Assembly (NCBI RefSeq): GCF_958295425.1
Contig: NC_081144.1
Span: 6,797,186-6,861,185 of the forward strand
Length of the DNA stretch: 64,000 nt
Direction of reading: 5' to 3'
Origin: Solea solea
Lineage: Eukaryota; Chordata; Actinopteri; Pleuronectiformes; Soleidae
The notes under the pieces were generated by a model. The model was not told the DNA's origin, ran no database searches, and was given only the letters and a program-made list of their open reading frames with translations. The translations under genes were made by a program, and so were the position numbers. Shown here piece by piece: positions 1-11,480 of this stretch (position 1 is its first letter; each line of letters begins with the position of its first letter).

Positions 1-130
1 AGATCAAGTGAGAAGCAAAGGCTCGTTGTCCAGTAAACAAGAAGATTGTTTGTTTTTATATACAGTCTAGGAGTAGCACATACAGATTAATACTCGTACG
101 ACACATACAGTATATCCAACATTATTTCAG

Positions 131-443
131 TGCCACTCGTCGGAGACCCATCAAGGGTGCAGCGGGGAGACCCATCCAATACATGTACCCAGACACTCCC
201 GTCAGTCCCATGACGCTGCAGAGACGAGACGTGGAGCGCCGCCTTGTGCCCGTCCACATACAGATTGTGGTCTTTGTCATCGTTACATGCATGCTTTACC
301 TCATTTATGTTAGTGTTGAGGACAACAGATTTAGTCCAAGTGTTTCCTTGCTAGACAATCTAAACCCGGGGTCCAATAGTGAGGAAGCGCTGTTGCATAA
401 GACTGAGGCGCAGGACACACCCGCACTTTCTGAATGGGAGTAA
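131..443 (+). CDS. lemd1: last coding exon of a lemd1 copy (partial, upstream exons outside the window)
   Basis: The exon begins after a cag acceptor at 128-130 and ends at a TAA at 441-443. It encodes an Arg-rich stretch, then a hydrophobic segment (VPVHIQIVVFVIVTCMLYLI) and an acidic tail ending SEWE. The 86-residue stretch from the internal Met at 183 is identical to the one at 19295-19555. A C-terminal membrane segment is usual in LEM-domain proteins of the inner nuclear membrane. Only this exon is in the window, so either the rest of a second lemd1 lies to the left or this is an orphan duplicated exon. A poly(A) signal AATAAA follows at 618-623. Confidence 0.75.
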
Positions 444-1280
444 CTGTGTATTATTTGACTGTTTTCGCCTATTCTATTGACACGTTAGGTTTTACATTCA
501 TGTTTCGATGGCTTTAAAATCTGATTTTTGCCTGATTGTGAATTGTCAGTGTCTTAGTGTCATAGTTTGTCCTTGATGGGTGTCATTATAATTTTTTTAA
601 TGTTTAAATCATATTTCAATAAAGTTTATCTCATACTTTGTTGTGTATCTGGTGTTTCTTAATTAAAAAAGAAGAAAATTAATTATTTTTCCACGTTTGT
701 TGTTACTATGAAATCTGTTTAGTTTAAAGCAAATTCACATCTACTTGAATGTCTCTTATATTTAGTTGGAAATTCACCTTTTCATATTATTAAGTAATTG
801 TTTATCTTACCTGGTTGATAGCTACTATTTTATAAATTGCTTTAAAAGATGTGTTATTTGTAATTAATAGCTGTTCAAAACAATTACTGTATTATAGTAG
901 CCGATGTACACTTGCACACACTTGACATATTTTTTTAATCTAAACAGTGCAGTGCCATCAGTGTCTTATCTTATTTTATTTTTTAAACAGCAAAACACTG
1001 TTGCACCTTTTATCTCGAGAATAATTTAGAAATAAACGTAACAATAAAAACAAAAAATCTGTCCACAAAAGAATCGATTCACTCTAATATACATAAAGCT
1101 ATGTGCATATAAAGATAATTACCAGTTTAAAGTGGATTGCTATAAAATATTATAGACCTCAGTCTGTGCATTCTGCTGTCAGACCACTAGGTGGAACTTG
1201 CAGAGGGTGTGACAGTCGGTCTGCAGATGTGAGGTGATCGAGTTCCGCTGTCACATGTAGGTCATAGTCGTAGCTCCACA
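444..1280. other. gap between lemd1 exon and pm20d1 copy A
   Basis: The first part matches 19556-20119 almost base for base (lemd1 3' UTR and flank). From about 1009 to 1262 the sequence has no counterpart in the right arm. This is presumably the pm20d1 promoter and 5' UTR of copy A. No clear TATA box or gene is visible. Confidence 0.6.
618..623 (+). terminator. poly(A) signal after the left lemd1 exon
   Basis: AATAAA lies about 175 bases after the stop codon and is conserved at 19730-19735 in the other copy. Confidence 0.6.
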
Positions 1281-2033
1281 ATGGTTGACTCAGGGACCAA
1301 GTTAAAGATACGCAAGCTGCTGAAGACGATTCTTTGCCTATTCTCCCTTACATTCGTCGTATTATTCACTGTTGCATTTGTCAGGACGTTGACGCTGGAC
1401 GTAGACGTCGGACTTCAACATGCACAGTGGGAGAAAACTAAGAACATATCGCTTGATCACATCCCTCTGCCCAAACAGTGTTGGAGGTATTTCCGTCGGT
1501 AACAGTTGCTCCAGGTAGAGTTCGGATACATGTCATTGCATAAAAATGTGATCTTTTATTTTTTTGTATTTAAGTGCTTCTATTTTTTTAAATTTTTTTT
1601 ACGATATAATCTTTCAATATGCAGGTATTTGTGTTGCGAACACTGACAGTCGACACTTTAAGGACTTCACCAAGGATATTTTTCGCTTCATACCTGCCTG
1701 GTTAAAGTCAGGTGATTATCTGAGGTAAACTGATCAAGTAACATTATAGTATAACATTGTAAATAGACAGTCTGAAGAGAGGTCTCAGTAAAAACTGCTA
1801 TCGTTTAACAAGGCACTCTTTGTGTGATACCAAAGTTTCATCTACGTTTTCTTAGAAATCACAGAAAAAGGGATTTTACAAACATTTTCTCTGTGTTTCT
1901 TAGATTCCATGGCCTAAATGAAAGGATTTCTAAAAAGAACTACGAGGAATTTGTCGTTTTTTACTCAAGTCTGATTCAAAACTGTGATACTCAGAAACTC
2001 CCTGAGCCTCATGGTTCTGTCCACGAACTCTAA
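1281..2033 (+). pseudogene. pm20d1: pm20d1 copy A, internally deleted
   Basis: The first 58 codons of exon 1 (signal-anchor region) are present from ATG 1281. At about 1456 the sequence jumps into pieces of exon 11 and hits a stop at 1500-1502 after only 73 codons. Exons 2-10 and most of exon 11 are missing compared with 21133-25127. They carried every metal-binding motif of the M20 peptidase fold. The end of exon 11, exon 12 (1625-1724) and exon 13 (1904-2033) remain with good splice sites. In exon 12 the conserved GNTDSR has become ANTDSR. The gene cannot make an enzyme; a short membrane-anchored peptide is possible but unsupported. A poly(A) signal remains at 2352-2357. Confidence 0.9.
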
Positions 2034-3010
2034 GGAAGTTACACATTCTGTAACAATTGGAATGAATTGCAAACCCAGAAGCCAACGCTTTTGAATAAGT
2101 CAAGGTGACATGTTTAATCTGGTATGGTTAGATCCTAGGGCTGCACATTTAATTGCAAATGAATCAAAATCACAATACATTTGTTGTTTTCAAATATTTA
2201 TGATGTTGATATGTTCCAGTTAAGATGCAAAAATGAGAAGTTGTACCAATTCGTTCACTGTCACAGTCTGTCAAAAATGATCACAATTAAATTTTATATT
2301 GTGTAATATTTTGCACCCTTTATTAGATACAGAACAACTTGATCTTGTTGCAATAAAATAACCAAGAGTCAACTTCATGTGGTCACTTTTTTTTTGGATT
2401 ATGTGATTGTTTGCTATGATGGGTTTGTAAATGATGGAACTGCACTAGTTTCTTTGGAGAAAGCTGTTGTGACATGAGGAAACTCCTTAAACTTATATCG
2501 ACATGGGATCGGAACCCACACACAAGCTCGACATGGACAACGTTTGCCAATAAAACCCACTTTTCATTTGCATGCTTGTTTAGTGAAATAACCAGTAAGG
2601 AACTTTCCAATTCGCCCAAATAGTCCCGACGAGCCAAATCTAAATCTTTAGAGACATTGTTATAAAATAGGAATTGAGAAAATAAAAGGAAAGTCAGGAA
2701 CAATGAACAAAGTTCTAAAAAACCCGAAGACCATGAAAAGAGACAACAAAGTAAAACAAACCCTCTCAATAATAAATTTGAACTTAACATCATCCAGGAC
2801 CTGGGGTCCTGGAGGCAGAGGTCATGACAGAAATGTATGCTCTATTAAAAAGAGAAAAGTAAATATTCGTCTATCTGTACTTCATCTCATAACAAGAAAA
2901 AGAACAGAATGCAATTTCCCCTTAATAATTTGGAAGTGCAGATGTGAGGCACATCTTTGTATCATTCACCCTTTGTGTATATATGGGTAGTTATGATGGT
3001 GCACACCTGC
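2034..3010. other. convergent intergenic gap, pm20d1-A / chia1-A
   Basis: AT-rich DNA homologous to 25128-25998. It contains the pm20d1 poly(A) signal at 2352-2357 and presumably the 3' UTRs of both converging genes. No additional gene is supported. Confidence 0.6.
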
Positions 3011-3339
3011 TTATGGCCAGGTACAGCAGTGGCAGGACTCTGAGAAGATTAAGTTGGTAAAACAATGTTGGATGTGAGTGATCTCATCCCCACAGTTGTA
3101 GTAAGAACCTGGAGAACCGGGAATGGCATATTGTCCATTGTCCTTTCCAACACAGAAATTGCTTTCCTCATCAGCAGAAGTTGTGGTGGTGGAGGTGGGG
3201 GTGGGGGTGGGAGTGGTGGTGGTGGTGGGGGTGGAGGTGGGGGGGGTGCTGGTGTGGGTGGTGGTGGTGGAGATGGTGGTGGTGGCGGTGGTGGTGGTGC
3301 AGGTGGTGGTGCAGGTGGTCGTGGTAGTTGACAAAGGCT
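3011..3339 (-). other. chia1-A last exon: Thr/Pro linker plus CBM14
   Basis: Begins after a ttctag acceptor. About 70 residues of Thr/Pro/Ser (likely O-glycosylated) precede a CBM14 domain. The linker is about 16 residues shorter than in copy B (3011-3339 versus 25999-26375), from in-frame repeat length change. Confidence 0.85.
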
Positions 3340-6300
3340 CTAGAATGGGGGAAAAAAAAATCACATTATGATGCAGTATTATTATATCATGTGAATGTGA
3401 CTGAGCTTAAGTTTTTACTCAAAGTCTTAATTGTACTACTGTTTATCATCACGACACTACTGTAGGATACAGCGTGTGACGTGACACTCATTCTACCCAC
3501 TTCACTCTTCACTGTCTACTGCTGTATCCTCTACATGAGGAAGCTGGTCACAGGTCACCAGTCCATCGCAAGGTCAACATACACAGAAAATGTCAAACCC
3601 GGATTCGAACTAGTGACCTTGTAAGAACACAGCATTTCAGCTGCTTTTTCCATTACTATGTTAAAACGTACAGTATATACAGAGGGTTAGAGACAATATA
3701 GAGTGTCTTATATCCTTTTTTTCCAGCACAACCTATAGGCAAAATGATGGAAAAAAAAAATAGAAAATCACCAACGATATAACCCAAGTACACCTGAGTA
3801 AAAAGTACAAAAATGTTTAAAATCTGAATGAATTTGTGAAATTTGGAAATACGTGACCTGTGCCGCACCTGTGCAGCTTATATTATTAACTACATGATAT
3901 TACTGCAGTGGTTTCAGTGTTTTTTCAAATGTGCGCATCAAGAATATAAAATCACTACCATGAAACCCAGAGGACAGAATAGATAGTTGTTGTTTACCTA
4001 TTAGAAGATTATGCAGATGTTGGACAAGGGGATATTTGCCCAAATCACAGAAGGCCCCGTTGAAATCATCCAAGTCCAGAGACCAAACAAAGCCTCCGCC
4101 AAAGTTCTTTTCTTTTATGAAGTCCACCTGAATATTACAAAAAAAATCATGAGCAACTGTTTATCTGGTTTTGTGTTACCTTCCAAAGATCAGTGCTTTA
4201 CCTTATAGTCAATGCTCATCTTATCATCGTATCCAACCCACTGATTTTCTTTTATGCCATATGGAACTTTCTGTTCTTCAGACCACATTACAGTCCCTGT
4301 TTTAAGATGGTCACACACCTGAAAAGGGGATGGGTGAGATTTGAAATTGTATTTGAATTGCATGTTCAGAATGTATATGAATGATCAGAGGGTTCAGTTG
4401 TACCTCATAGTAGGCCCAGAAGCCTGGTGCCTTGGTGTAAGGGCCTGCCTGACCTGCTCCACTGATTGGTGCTCCGAAGTCACTGTTGAAAGTGGACAGT
4501 GTGAAGGTTCGTCCATATGCACCAAATCCCATAATGAGCTTTTCAGAGGGTGCGCCGCTGTCCCTCCAGTATGTCATTGCATATTCCTGAAATGTGAGGA
4601 AAAAAAAGATATTTGTAGCCCTTATACATTAACAATAGAATATTGCAGTCAAATTTAAAACAATTATATTGTGTAAAAGACAACTGAGTTTGTACACATT
4701 AATAAGGCTTTGAGTCTTCTTTCACTCATTCTCTGTTGTGTTGTAAAAGCCCAACAAAGGATGTTTAAAAAAGGGAACAATCTTGTGTTATATTACATAT
4801 TTTCATTCTCTTGCAGTTTTTCGGCACGTGCCACTGTTGCTTTTACACCTTTGCTGCGTTGACATTCATCATGTGTTGCTGATACACATAAGCAAAAGAA
4901 ATACATGCTATCTACATTTTTTTTTTTTTTTTAGGTTTTCCATCAGAAGGTAACCCATAAAAAAGGGGGTTCATAATGCTGCGCCAAGCAAAATCAAAAA
5001 ATATTTTTATATCCACATTATTGACCAAACCCTCTGTTTGCAGAAATGCACAAAAAAGGCATTTCATTCTTATTTTTGCTTTATTATTCGAATCAACCTA
5101 TATATAAATGTAGTTCATTCACTCCCTAAGCAGTAAGTGAATAAACAATTCCTCAAAGTGATTAAGTATTTTAGCCCAACAGGAGGTGATGATAGTTTGA
5201 TGATATTAAGGATCACTGTACACATCTGTTGTCACACATTTTCATTCTGTCCAGACAAATTGTGAAAACATGAAGTGTTCCCTGAAAGGAACCTACTTAT
5301 TATAGTCTCTGTGAAAGAAATGAATTACTCACAGCATTTTTGAATGCAGAAGTTCCCTTGTCCTTACTTCTCTTGTACAAAGGACTATGATGTCCTGTGA
5401 CTCCGTCCCATACACCATGCATATCAAATGTCATTACATTTATGAAATCCAGGTAACTGGGGGAAAACAAACAAGCAAAGAATAAAGAAAATGTGATCAA
5501 GTTAACTATGACCCCAACTATTTAAAATAAGGGTGGAGAATAAAAAAAAGTCTTGATTACCTGGAAATGAATGGAACATCATAACCGTTATCAATGTATG
5601 GTTTGTAAGCAGTCACGGCAGCTGTGACCAGCAGTCTGGGAAGGCCATTTAGCGTTGCCTCTGCAACAAAGGCTTTGTACAAATCCTACAAAACATACAG
5701 ACATGTGCCACAGTTTTGTTTATGTTTGTTAAATGTCAAAACAAAATCATCACATTCACCCTGTGCAATGTTTGTTTCGGAGAATAAATGACATATCAGA
5801 CCTGGCACAGTATTGAAAACATGTCTTTGTGTGCGCTTTGAGGATATTCCCAGTCCAGGTTGATCCCATTAAAGTCTCTTTCTCTCAGGAATTGAATTGT
5901 AGACTCAATGAAAGTTTTTCTACTTTCTGTGTGTGATGCCATGTTGATGAATCTGGAAGTGACATAAAAGGAGATGATTATGATTTGTCATGGTGTTATA
6001 GTACTCATATGGTATGTTGTTATTTGCGTATTGCATACTTATTATTGTCAAATACAGCGCCTCCAATTGCCACAAGGACTGGTAGGTGAGGATTTCTATA
6101 TGAGAAAATCATTATTGTTATTATCATTCATTGTCTACCACTATATAAGGAACATACACACACACTTCATACAGAAAGGCCCTTGGTTGGACACGGGTCC
6201 ACTGCAATGTTACTGTTGTTTTTTTAAGTGAAAAAATATTTAAAAGGTTACAACTCACTCTTCTCTTAACAGACTTAAATCATTTAAGTATATCTCGTCA

Positions 6301-6692
6301 TCGGAGTTTCTGGCAACCAGCTGATTGTTACTCATGTCGGCGAAGGCAAAGATCAGATGGGTGCACAGGTTTGGATCGATGTTCGAAGTGGTGAATTTTC
6401 CCAGCGTCTGTCGGTAGACGGACCAGCTGGTGACATAACACACCAGTTTTGAGGAACAAGCTGAAAGACATCAATATGAAAAGTTACTTTGTGTTTAGGC
6501 TCATTATGAATCAACACAATTTTCGTTCGAAGGGATTCAGTTAAAATATAAACTCACCCAAGCTGGTGATGGTCAAGCACAGACCTTCAAAGTGACAAAC
6601 TCAGTCAGTATTCACTTGAAACAAAGCTTTTGCAAACATTCATTTGGTCATTATAAATGTGCCTTACCCGCAATCAGAATGAACTTGTTCAT
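3011..6692 (-). CDS. chia: acidic mammalian chitinase-like protein, copy A (chia1-A)
   Basis: Secreted GH18 chitinase-family protein, 489 aa, rebuilt from 11 exons: 6668-6692, 6558-6584, 6259-6460, 6039-6095, 5802-5952, 5561-5685, 5333-5456, 4404-4586, 4202-4318, 3998-4127 and 3011-3339. All junctions are GT-AG and the frame stays open. The order is signal peptide (about residues 1-18), GH18 barrel to about 380, short Thr/Pro linker with some Cys, and a six-Cys CBM14 chitin-binding domain ending CHCCTWP. The usual catalytic motif DGxDxDxE reads NGINLDWE (Glu139 kept, two Asp changed to Asn). The subsite Trp of GGWNFG is Ala (GGAVF), and the MTYD motif reads MTFD. Chitin binding is likely; catalysis may be weak or altered. 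It converges on pm20d1. Confidence 0.93.
3480..3640. repeat. interspersed repeat fragment
   Basis: The stretch holding 'accagtccatcgcaaggtca' and 'ggattcgaactagtgacctt' resembles a common teleost interspersed repeat. Copy B carries the same piece near 26520-26660, so it predates the duplication. A fragment that looks like the other end of this family lies near 52500-52670. Confidence 0.5.
3628..3745 (+). repeat. dispersed repeat, inverted copy at about 9955-10075
   Basis: The stretch from the GCTTTTTCCATTAC region to the CAGCACAACC region is the reverse complement of about 9955-10075 with few changes, and is also present at about 26672-26765. It is probably a small DNA transposon that moved within copy A. 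Confidence 0.6.
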
Positions 6693-7432
6693 GTTTGCAC
6701 TGCACGGATAAATAATTGAAAAAAATGATATTATATACAATTAGTAATTCATATATTTCATCCATCCATCATCTAACGCTTTATCCTCTAATTCATATAT
6801 TATATAATATAATTCATTATTAGTTTGTTCTGTCAATGAAAGCTTTGGTTCGACTCACCAACCAAAAATGTCTGTCATGTCATTGCATAGGAAATAAACA
6901 TTGTTTACGTAACCTGAGCATAAAAATTAAAGCTTGTCACACACTCGGTATGCAAGGCACCTGCTTATTATTATTTTTCTTCAGTATGGTTACATGCAAA
7001 TTATTAAAGGTTAGAAGGCCTCTTGATTCAAGAGAACTTAAAGTTTTAGACGAAACAGTCTGTAATAATGTAATATTATGCACCGTATACATATTGTATA
7101 GCAACAGCTGTCCTAGTGACGCCTTTGTCTTTTCGAGGTGCACAGATACAAACATATAAACAGACAATTGGGTGCAACTGGTCCTTCATTCTGGTTCAAA
7201 CAAATACAAGAAAAATATGGGACTCACTGTGGCACATTTTAATTAGAGAAGGTCAATGATCTCGTGTTTTCACGTGTATACTTTTACACAACTTTATTTG
7301 ACTAAAAACATGTGCAACAGATGTTAACAAATGACTCTCGAAAGTAATTAGTAATTAGTGATTACATTTTTTCTTTCTTAAAACAACCTTGAAATAGACA
7401 AGTTAAAGAAGGAAACAATGCAATATACTTAC

Positions 7433-7500
7433 ATGTTTGTTGAAGGTTGGTGAAGATTTGACTTCTGACTGAGGATTTTGTGGCAACGGTTCCTTAAGAA
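7433..7500 (-). other. probable 5' noncoding exon of chia1-A
   Basis: On the minus strand, AACAT|GTAAGTAT is a strong donor at 7433/7432, about 740 bases before the ATG exon. The ATG exon itself has an acceptor, ccgtgcag, seven bases before ATG. The same pair exists in copy B (donor at 30178). The 5' end is not determined. Confidence 0.5.
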
Positions 7501-7799
7501 GAGACACATGGAGGGGGTGTGGTTTATTAAGATTTTAAGATCAGTAATATGATATTGCATGCAACTCTTTTGTTAGCAGAAACCAACTGAGAACAAAAAT
7601 GTGGATTGAATAATTGAAACGTCATGCATTGTTGTGTGACTGTAATTAGGGAGGCTGCAGAACATTCCATTCCACGTATATTTTGCTTTTATATTCCAGT
7701 GAGCTTTGAGATTAAATTGTGCATATCGTTTATGGGACCTTGGATTGAGTTCCAATTAGGAGGTGCATGCTATTTTTAGGCTCACATGCCTAGCAGAAA

Positions 7800-7826
7800 C
7801 AATCAGACAGACAGACAGACAGACAC
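7800..7826. repeat. (CAGA)n microsatellite
   Basis: Short tetranucleotide run, also present in copy B at about 30570-30590. Confidence 0.8.
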
Positions 7827-8039
7827 ATACCACAAGCCTATATGTCTCTTAATCCTCACCATGGCGGTTTGTGTCTGGGTGTGTTTGTCACACTCCTTTG
7901 TCTCTGTGACTGTGAGCGTAAATAAAGACTGATTGAAATGAATTTCCCACGATTATTTTCATGCAGCATGTGATGACAAATTAAAAAACATACATCAAAA
8001 GGTGCATTAAAAAAAGAATAAAAGAAGTAAGTAATGAAA

Positions 8040-8400
8040 TGATTTTGGTGACCTGGGGGCCACTGAGTGTCGAGTTTTCTTTGAGTGGGGGTGGGGGTGT
8101 GTGTGTGTGGGGGGGGGGGGGGGATGGGGGCAGTCAAGGGAAAAGTGCAACTTTTCTTTGAGAAAAAGTCATTGAAATAATCATATTTATGATGCTATTT
8201 CACATCATTTCAAAATAAAAGTGTTTGTTTTGATACAAAACGATAACTAGTTCACATGATAAATGTATTTATGATGCAAAATGAATCTATTGATGAAACA
8301 AAAACACAGAAATAACTAATTCTAACCCGATGCAGAGGTGGAAAGTAATGAATTACATTTACTCGTGTTATGTAAATGTAAATAACACCTCACACCTTAC
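8040..8400. mobile_element. remnant of hAT-type element pair, truncated in copy A
   Basis: The stretch with GGGGGCCACTGAGTGTCGAG and later CAGAGGTGGAAAGTAATG matches parts of the nested elements at 31847-32687. The left end and most of the inner element are missing here. A G-rich run (8108-8123) lies inside. Confidence 0.6.
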
Positions 8401-8623
8401 ACCTGACACCTCACATAACCCTCACAGCTGTCACCGGGGGCCCGCCCCACTATTTGAGAAGTACTGTCATAATGTAAGGCATGTACAGTATGTCTAGTAT
8501 GTCCTAGTGCACAGAGTGGGCGGAGAAGCTCAGGTGAGGGGACTGGGGTGATTGCAGGTGCAGACAGGGGTGGCAAACACACTTGATAAACAAAAAACAG
8601 TCCCTAAGCAGGTGACCCCGTGG

Positions 8624-8741
8624 AAGGGTTGCGGGACGAGAGGCATCGCAGACCCGCCTCCATCTCTTGATTCATCCTCTCAGTTTGGCCGTTGGACTGT
8701 GGGTGGAAGCCCGACGGTAGGCTGACAGAAGCACCAAGGCT
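8624..8741 (-). mobile_element. Ty3/gypsy retrotransposon integrase fragment
   Basis: Minus-strand translation contains [18 protein letters not shown], the well-known C-terminal core motif of Ty3/gypsy integrases. Only about 35-40 codons are recognisable, and the flanks run into unrelated sequence. It lies in a segment (about 8630-8920) absent from the right arm, so it inserted into copy A or was deleted from copy B. It is not a functional gene. Confidence 0.8.
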
Positions 8742-9954
8742 GTTATAATTGTACGATTTATTTGGATCCTAGGAATATATGGGGATTTTAATAAAACAAA
8801 CAGACATACCTAAATTGATTTTGTAGTTGATAGATCTACAATGAATTGACACTTAAAATATTTTATTGGTTAGAAAACAACAAAACACCCTCCTTGGTTT
8901 AATTTTTTTGTCACAGGTTTGTGTTGGTAATGGAGTGCAATTGTGGAAAGGCATTTTCAACTAATTAGAAAAAAATCACTAATAGGTTGTGCTGCTGTTC
9001 TAGTAGATCTAAAAGCCTATAAATACCAAAAATATACAGTAGTAAATATTACATCGTAAAATAAACAGCAGTAATTTGACAATAACTGTAGCATGGATGT
9101 TGTAGATCATTGTAGATAAACTGTTTGTTTTTCGAAAGTGAACACCTCTTATTCAGAGATCAAGGTGATGAATAAAAGTGTCGTAATATTTCATCAACCA
9201 CAAATACCAGGACTCAAATAGATCTACAAAGTTCTGTGGTTTATTTCAAGGTATACGTGTATTTTCAACAGGTAAAAACAGCAGCTTTCTTTTTGTATCG
9301 TCCTTAAATTTCATAAATGCAACAAACTATAGTTCTCTTATATAGTTTGTCTATATATATAAAACTTAATACATGATGTTATCTTTATTTTATGGGTCGA
9401 AACATCAACAAACAAAAACCAAAAAGGTGTGTCCTGAAGGTCCCCTGTGGGAGTGCGCACATCGTCACGTTTGAGAAGATTAAGTGCACGTGCATGTTTG
9501 ACAGTGATGTCGAATATGACAACAGCGTTGTATCAAAGCCAACGTGCTGTGGAAAGATGAGATGATTTATTTTTTGTTTTGCTTTATTTTTCCTTTAGTG
9601 CTCAGTACTGCAGGTGCACCCATGGTAAATTGCCGTGGGAATAATACACAACTCCTTATATGGACATTCCTGGGTGTGTGTGTGTTTATAGGTCACATAT
9701 TCAAGCTCTAAAATAATGTTTTTGTCTTCTTATGTGCTGTTGAGTCAAAGTTATGATTTGTTATATATTGATATAAAGTAGCGATAAGTGTGCAGAAGTT
9801 ACTGTTCCTAAAAACGAGACAAATGAACTTTGAGCTGTGACGTATTTGCAAATTTCACACATTTCAATACGATTTCAAACATTTTGAGTACTTTTTTGCT
9901 CCGGTCTGTTTATATAGTTGGTGAAAATATATATATATATTTTTTTTATCAGAT

Positions 9955-10075
9955 TGCCTAGGTTGTGCTGAAAAAAAGGATATAAGACACTCTATATTGC
10001 ACATTCTTATACCCTCTGTATATACTGTACATTTTAACATAGTAATGGAAAAAAGCAGCTGAAATACTCTGTGTT
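9955..10075 (-). repeat. inverted copy of the repeat at 3628-3745
   Basis: Reverse complement of 3628-3745. It lies in a 9926-10370 segment that has no counterpart in copy B, so it is a copy-A-specific insertion. Confidence 0.6.
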
Positions 10076-11049
10076 CTGAGGGTTAAAGCAAAATCATTGA
10101 CACTGCATAAATATACAAGAAGAGTTAGCGCAGAATAACTGTCTCCCGTAAGAGAGCAGATGTCAAACAACCATTTTTCCCATCCACACGTGTAAAAGGA
10201 CATAGATCTGACAGTCCTAGAGTTTCAGATGAGAGAAAGCTTGTTCAGCATCAGGTGTACATCTGATTTTATCATGAGGCTGTACATTGTTTTCCCCTAG
10301 ATATGAGTGCACTACATAGTACGTATGAGTAGGGGCTGCAATGATTAATTGATTATTAGTCCATTACTAAATTAATCAGACTATTTGGGTCATTGAATAA
10401 TCGGTTTGAGCATTCGTGCAATAATTAAAACAAGTTCCCAGATTTTCCGGCTTCTTAAATGAGAATATTTTCTAAGAAATCTGCTTCACTGAAATGAACA
10501 TGTGTGTGTTGTGTTGGATTTCACGCGTCTTCGGTCCCTTCACTGTCGAAATGTACAGCATATGTGGATCTGCATTGTCTTCTGGGTGTCTTCATTGCAG
10601 CTGTGTGTGTGAGTGAGACGTCTGTGGCTGTGGGGGTTTATTTCGTTTATTAGTTTATGTAACAACGTGTGTTACCTTCCTCCTTTGTGTCACAGTCAGG
10701 CATGTTCACTGAGTCGCCTCGTCCTCCACTGTGTCCGTGTTCAGCACCAGTCACTGTCTGATACATGGTTATGACTGTTATGTACATTTCTTTTGCATTT
10801 TTCTATCTTTGGCTTTCTTTTTCCTGGGTGAAGTTGACCGTGGGCGTGGTTAGCGTGTCTGCGTAGTTTGTGCAGAAATTCGGAGAAATTCGGAGACAGG
10901 GTTGATTAATAAAGGCATGAACATTTTATGAGGTTGTTTCTTTTCATTAGGTTTCGCAGGTGAAAGAAGGCTGACCTACAGTCTTGTTGTGTGTATGTGT
11001 GAGTTGAATCAGAAATCTGGGCCATCCAGGGTGACTGCATGTTCAGATA

Positions 11050-11480
11050 GTGCTTTGTTTGTCAGGAACGAGGTCGTGGAAACCATAGATAGGACACAAC
11101 TGCAGAGACTCAAGGTTCAGGCAAAATCCAAAGCCGTTTATTCAGTCCAAGTCAGTTCACGGCAGATCAGTCCAAACAGGCAGAGGTATCAGAATCACAA
11201 GGCAAGAGACGAGGTCGAGGAAAATCAGGCAGGCAAGGGTCGAAGCATGGGATGTGGGAAAAGAGTGGTGGCACGCGAGACAAAGCTACAAACGAACTGG
11301 CGACGGGACAAGACACAGAGAGGGTTTAAGAGCAGTGCTGATTGGGGAGTAAGTGCATGCAGGTGCGCAGGAACAATCAGGGAGCAGGTGGACGCAGACG
11401 AGAAGGGGGCAGGGCAAACAGGAACCTGGAACAGAGACAGGGGTGAGTGATCACAAAATAAAACATGACAGACAAACCAA
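11050..11480. mobile_element. copy-A-specific insertion, probable transposable-element fragment
   Basis: The right arm passes directly from TAGTGCTTCGTTAAGTG to TTCCTGGATGTGTACAAC, while copy A has about 420 extra bases. An open frame at 10989-11450 crosses it but is not family-like. I cannot name the element family. Confidence 0.5.

Noticed and set aside
3065..3371. Plus-strand Gly- and Val-rich frames opposite the chia1-A linker (also at 14039-14549 and 26053-26500)
   Set aside because: Reverse-strand shadows of Thr/Pro codons.
10989..11450. 153-codon open frame
   Set aside because: It spans a copy-A-specific insertion of probable transposon origin and shows no domain.
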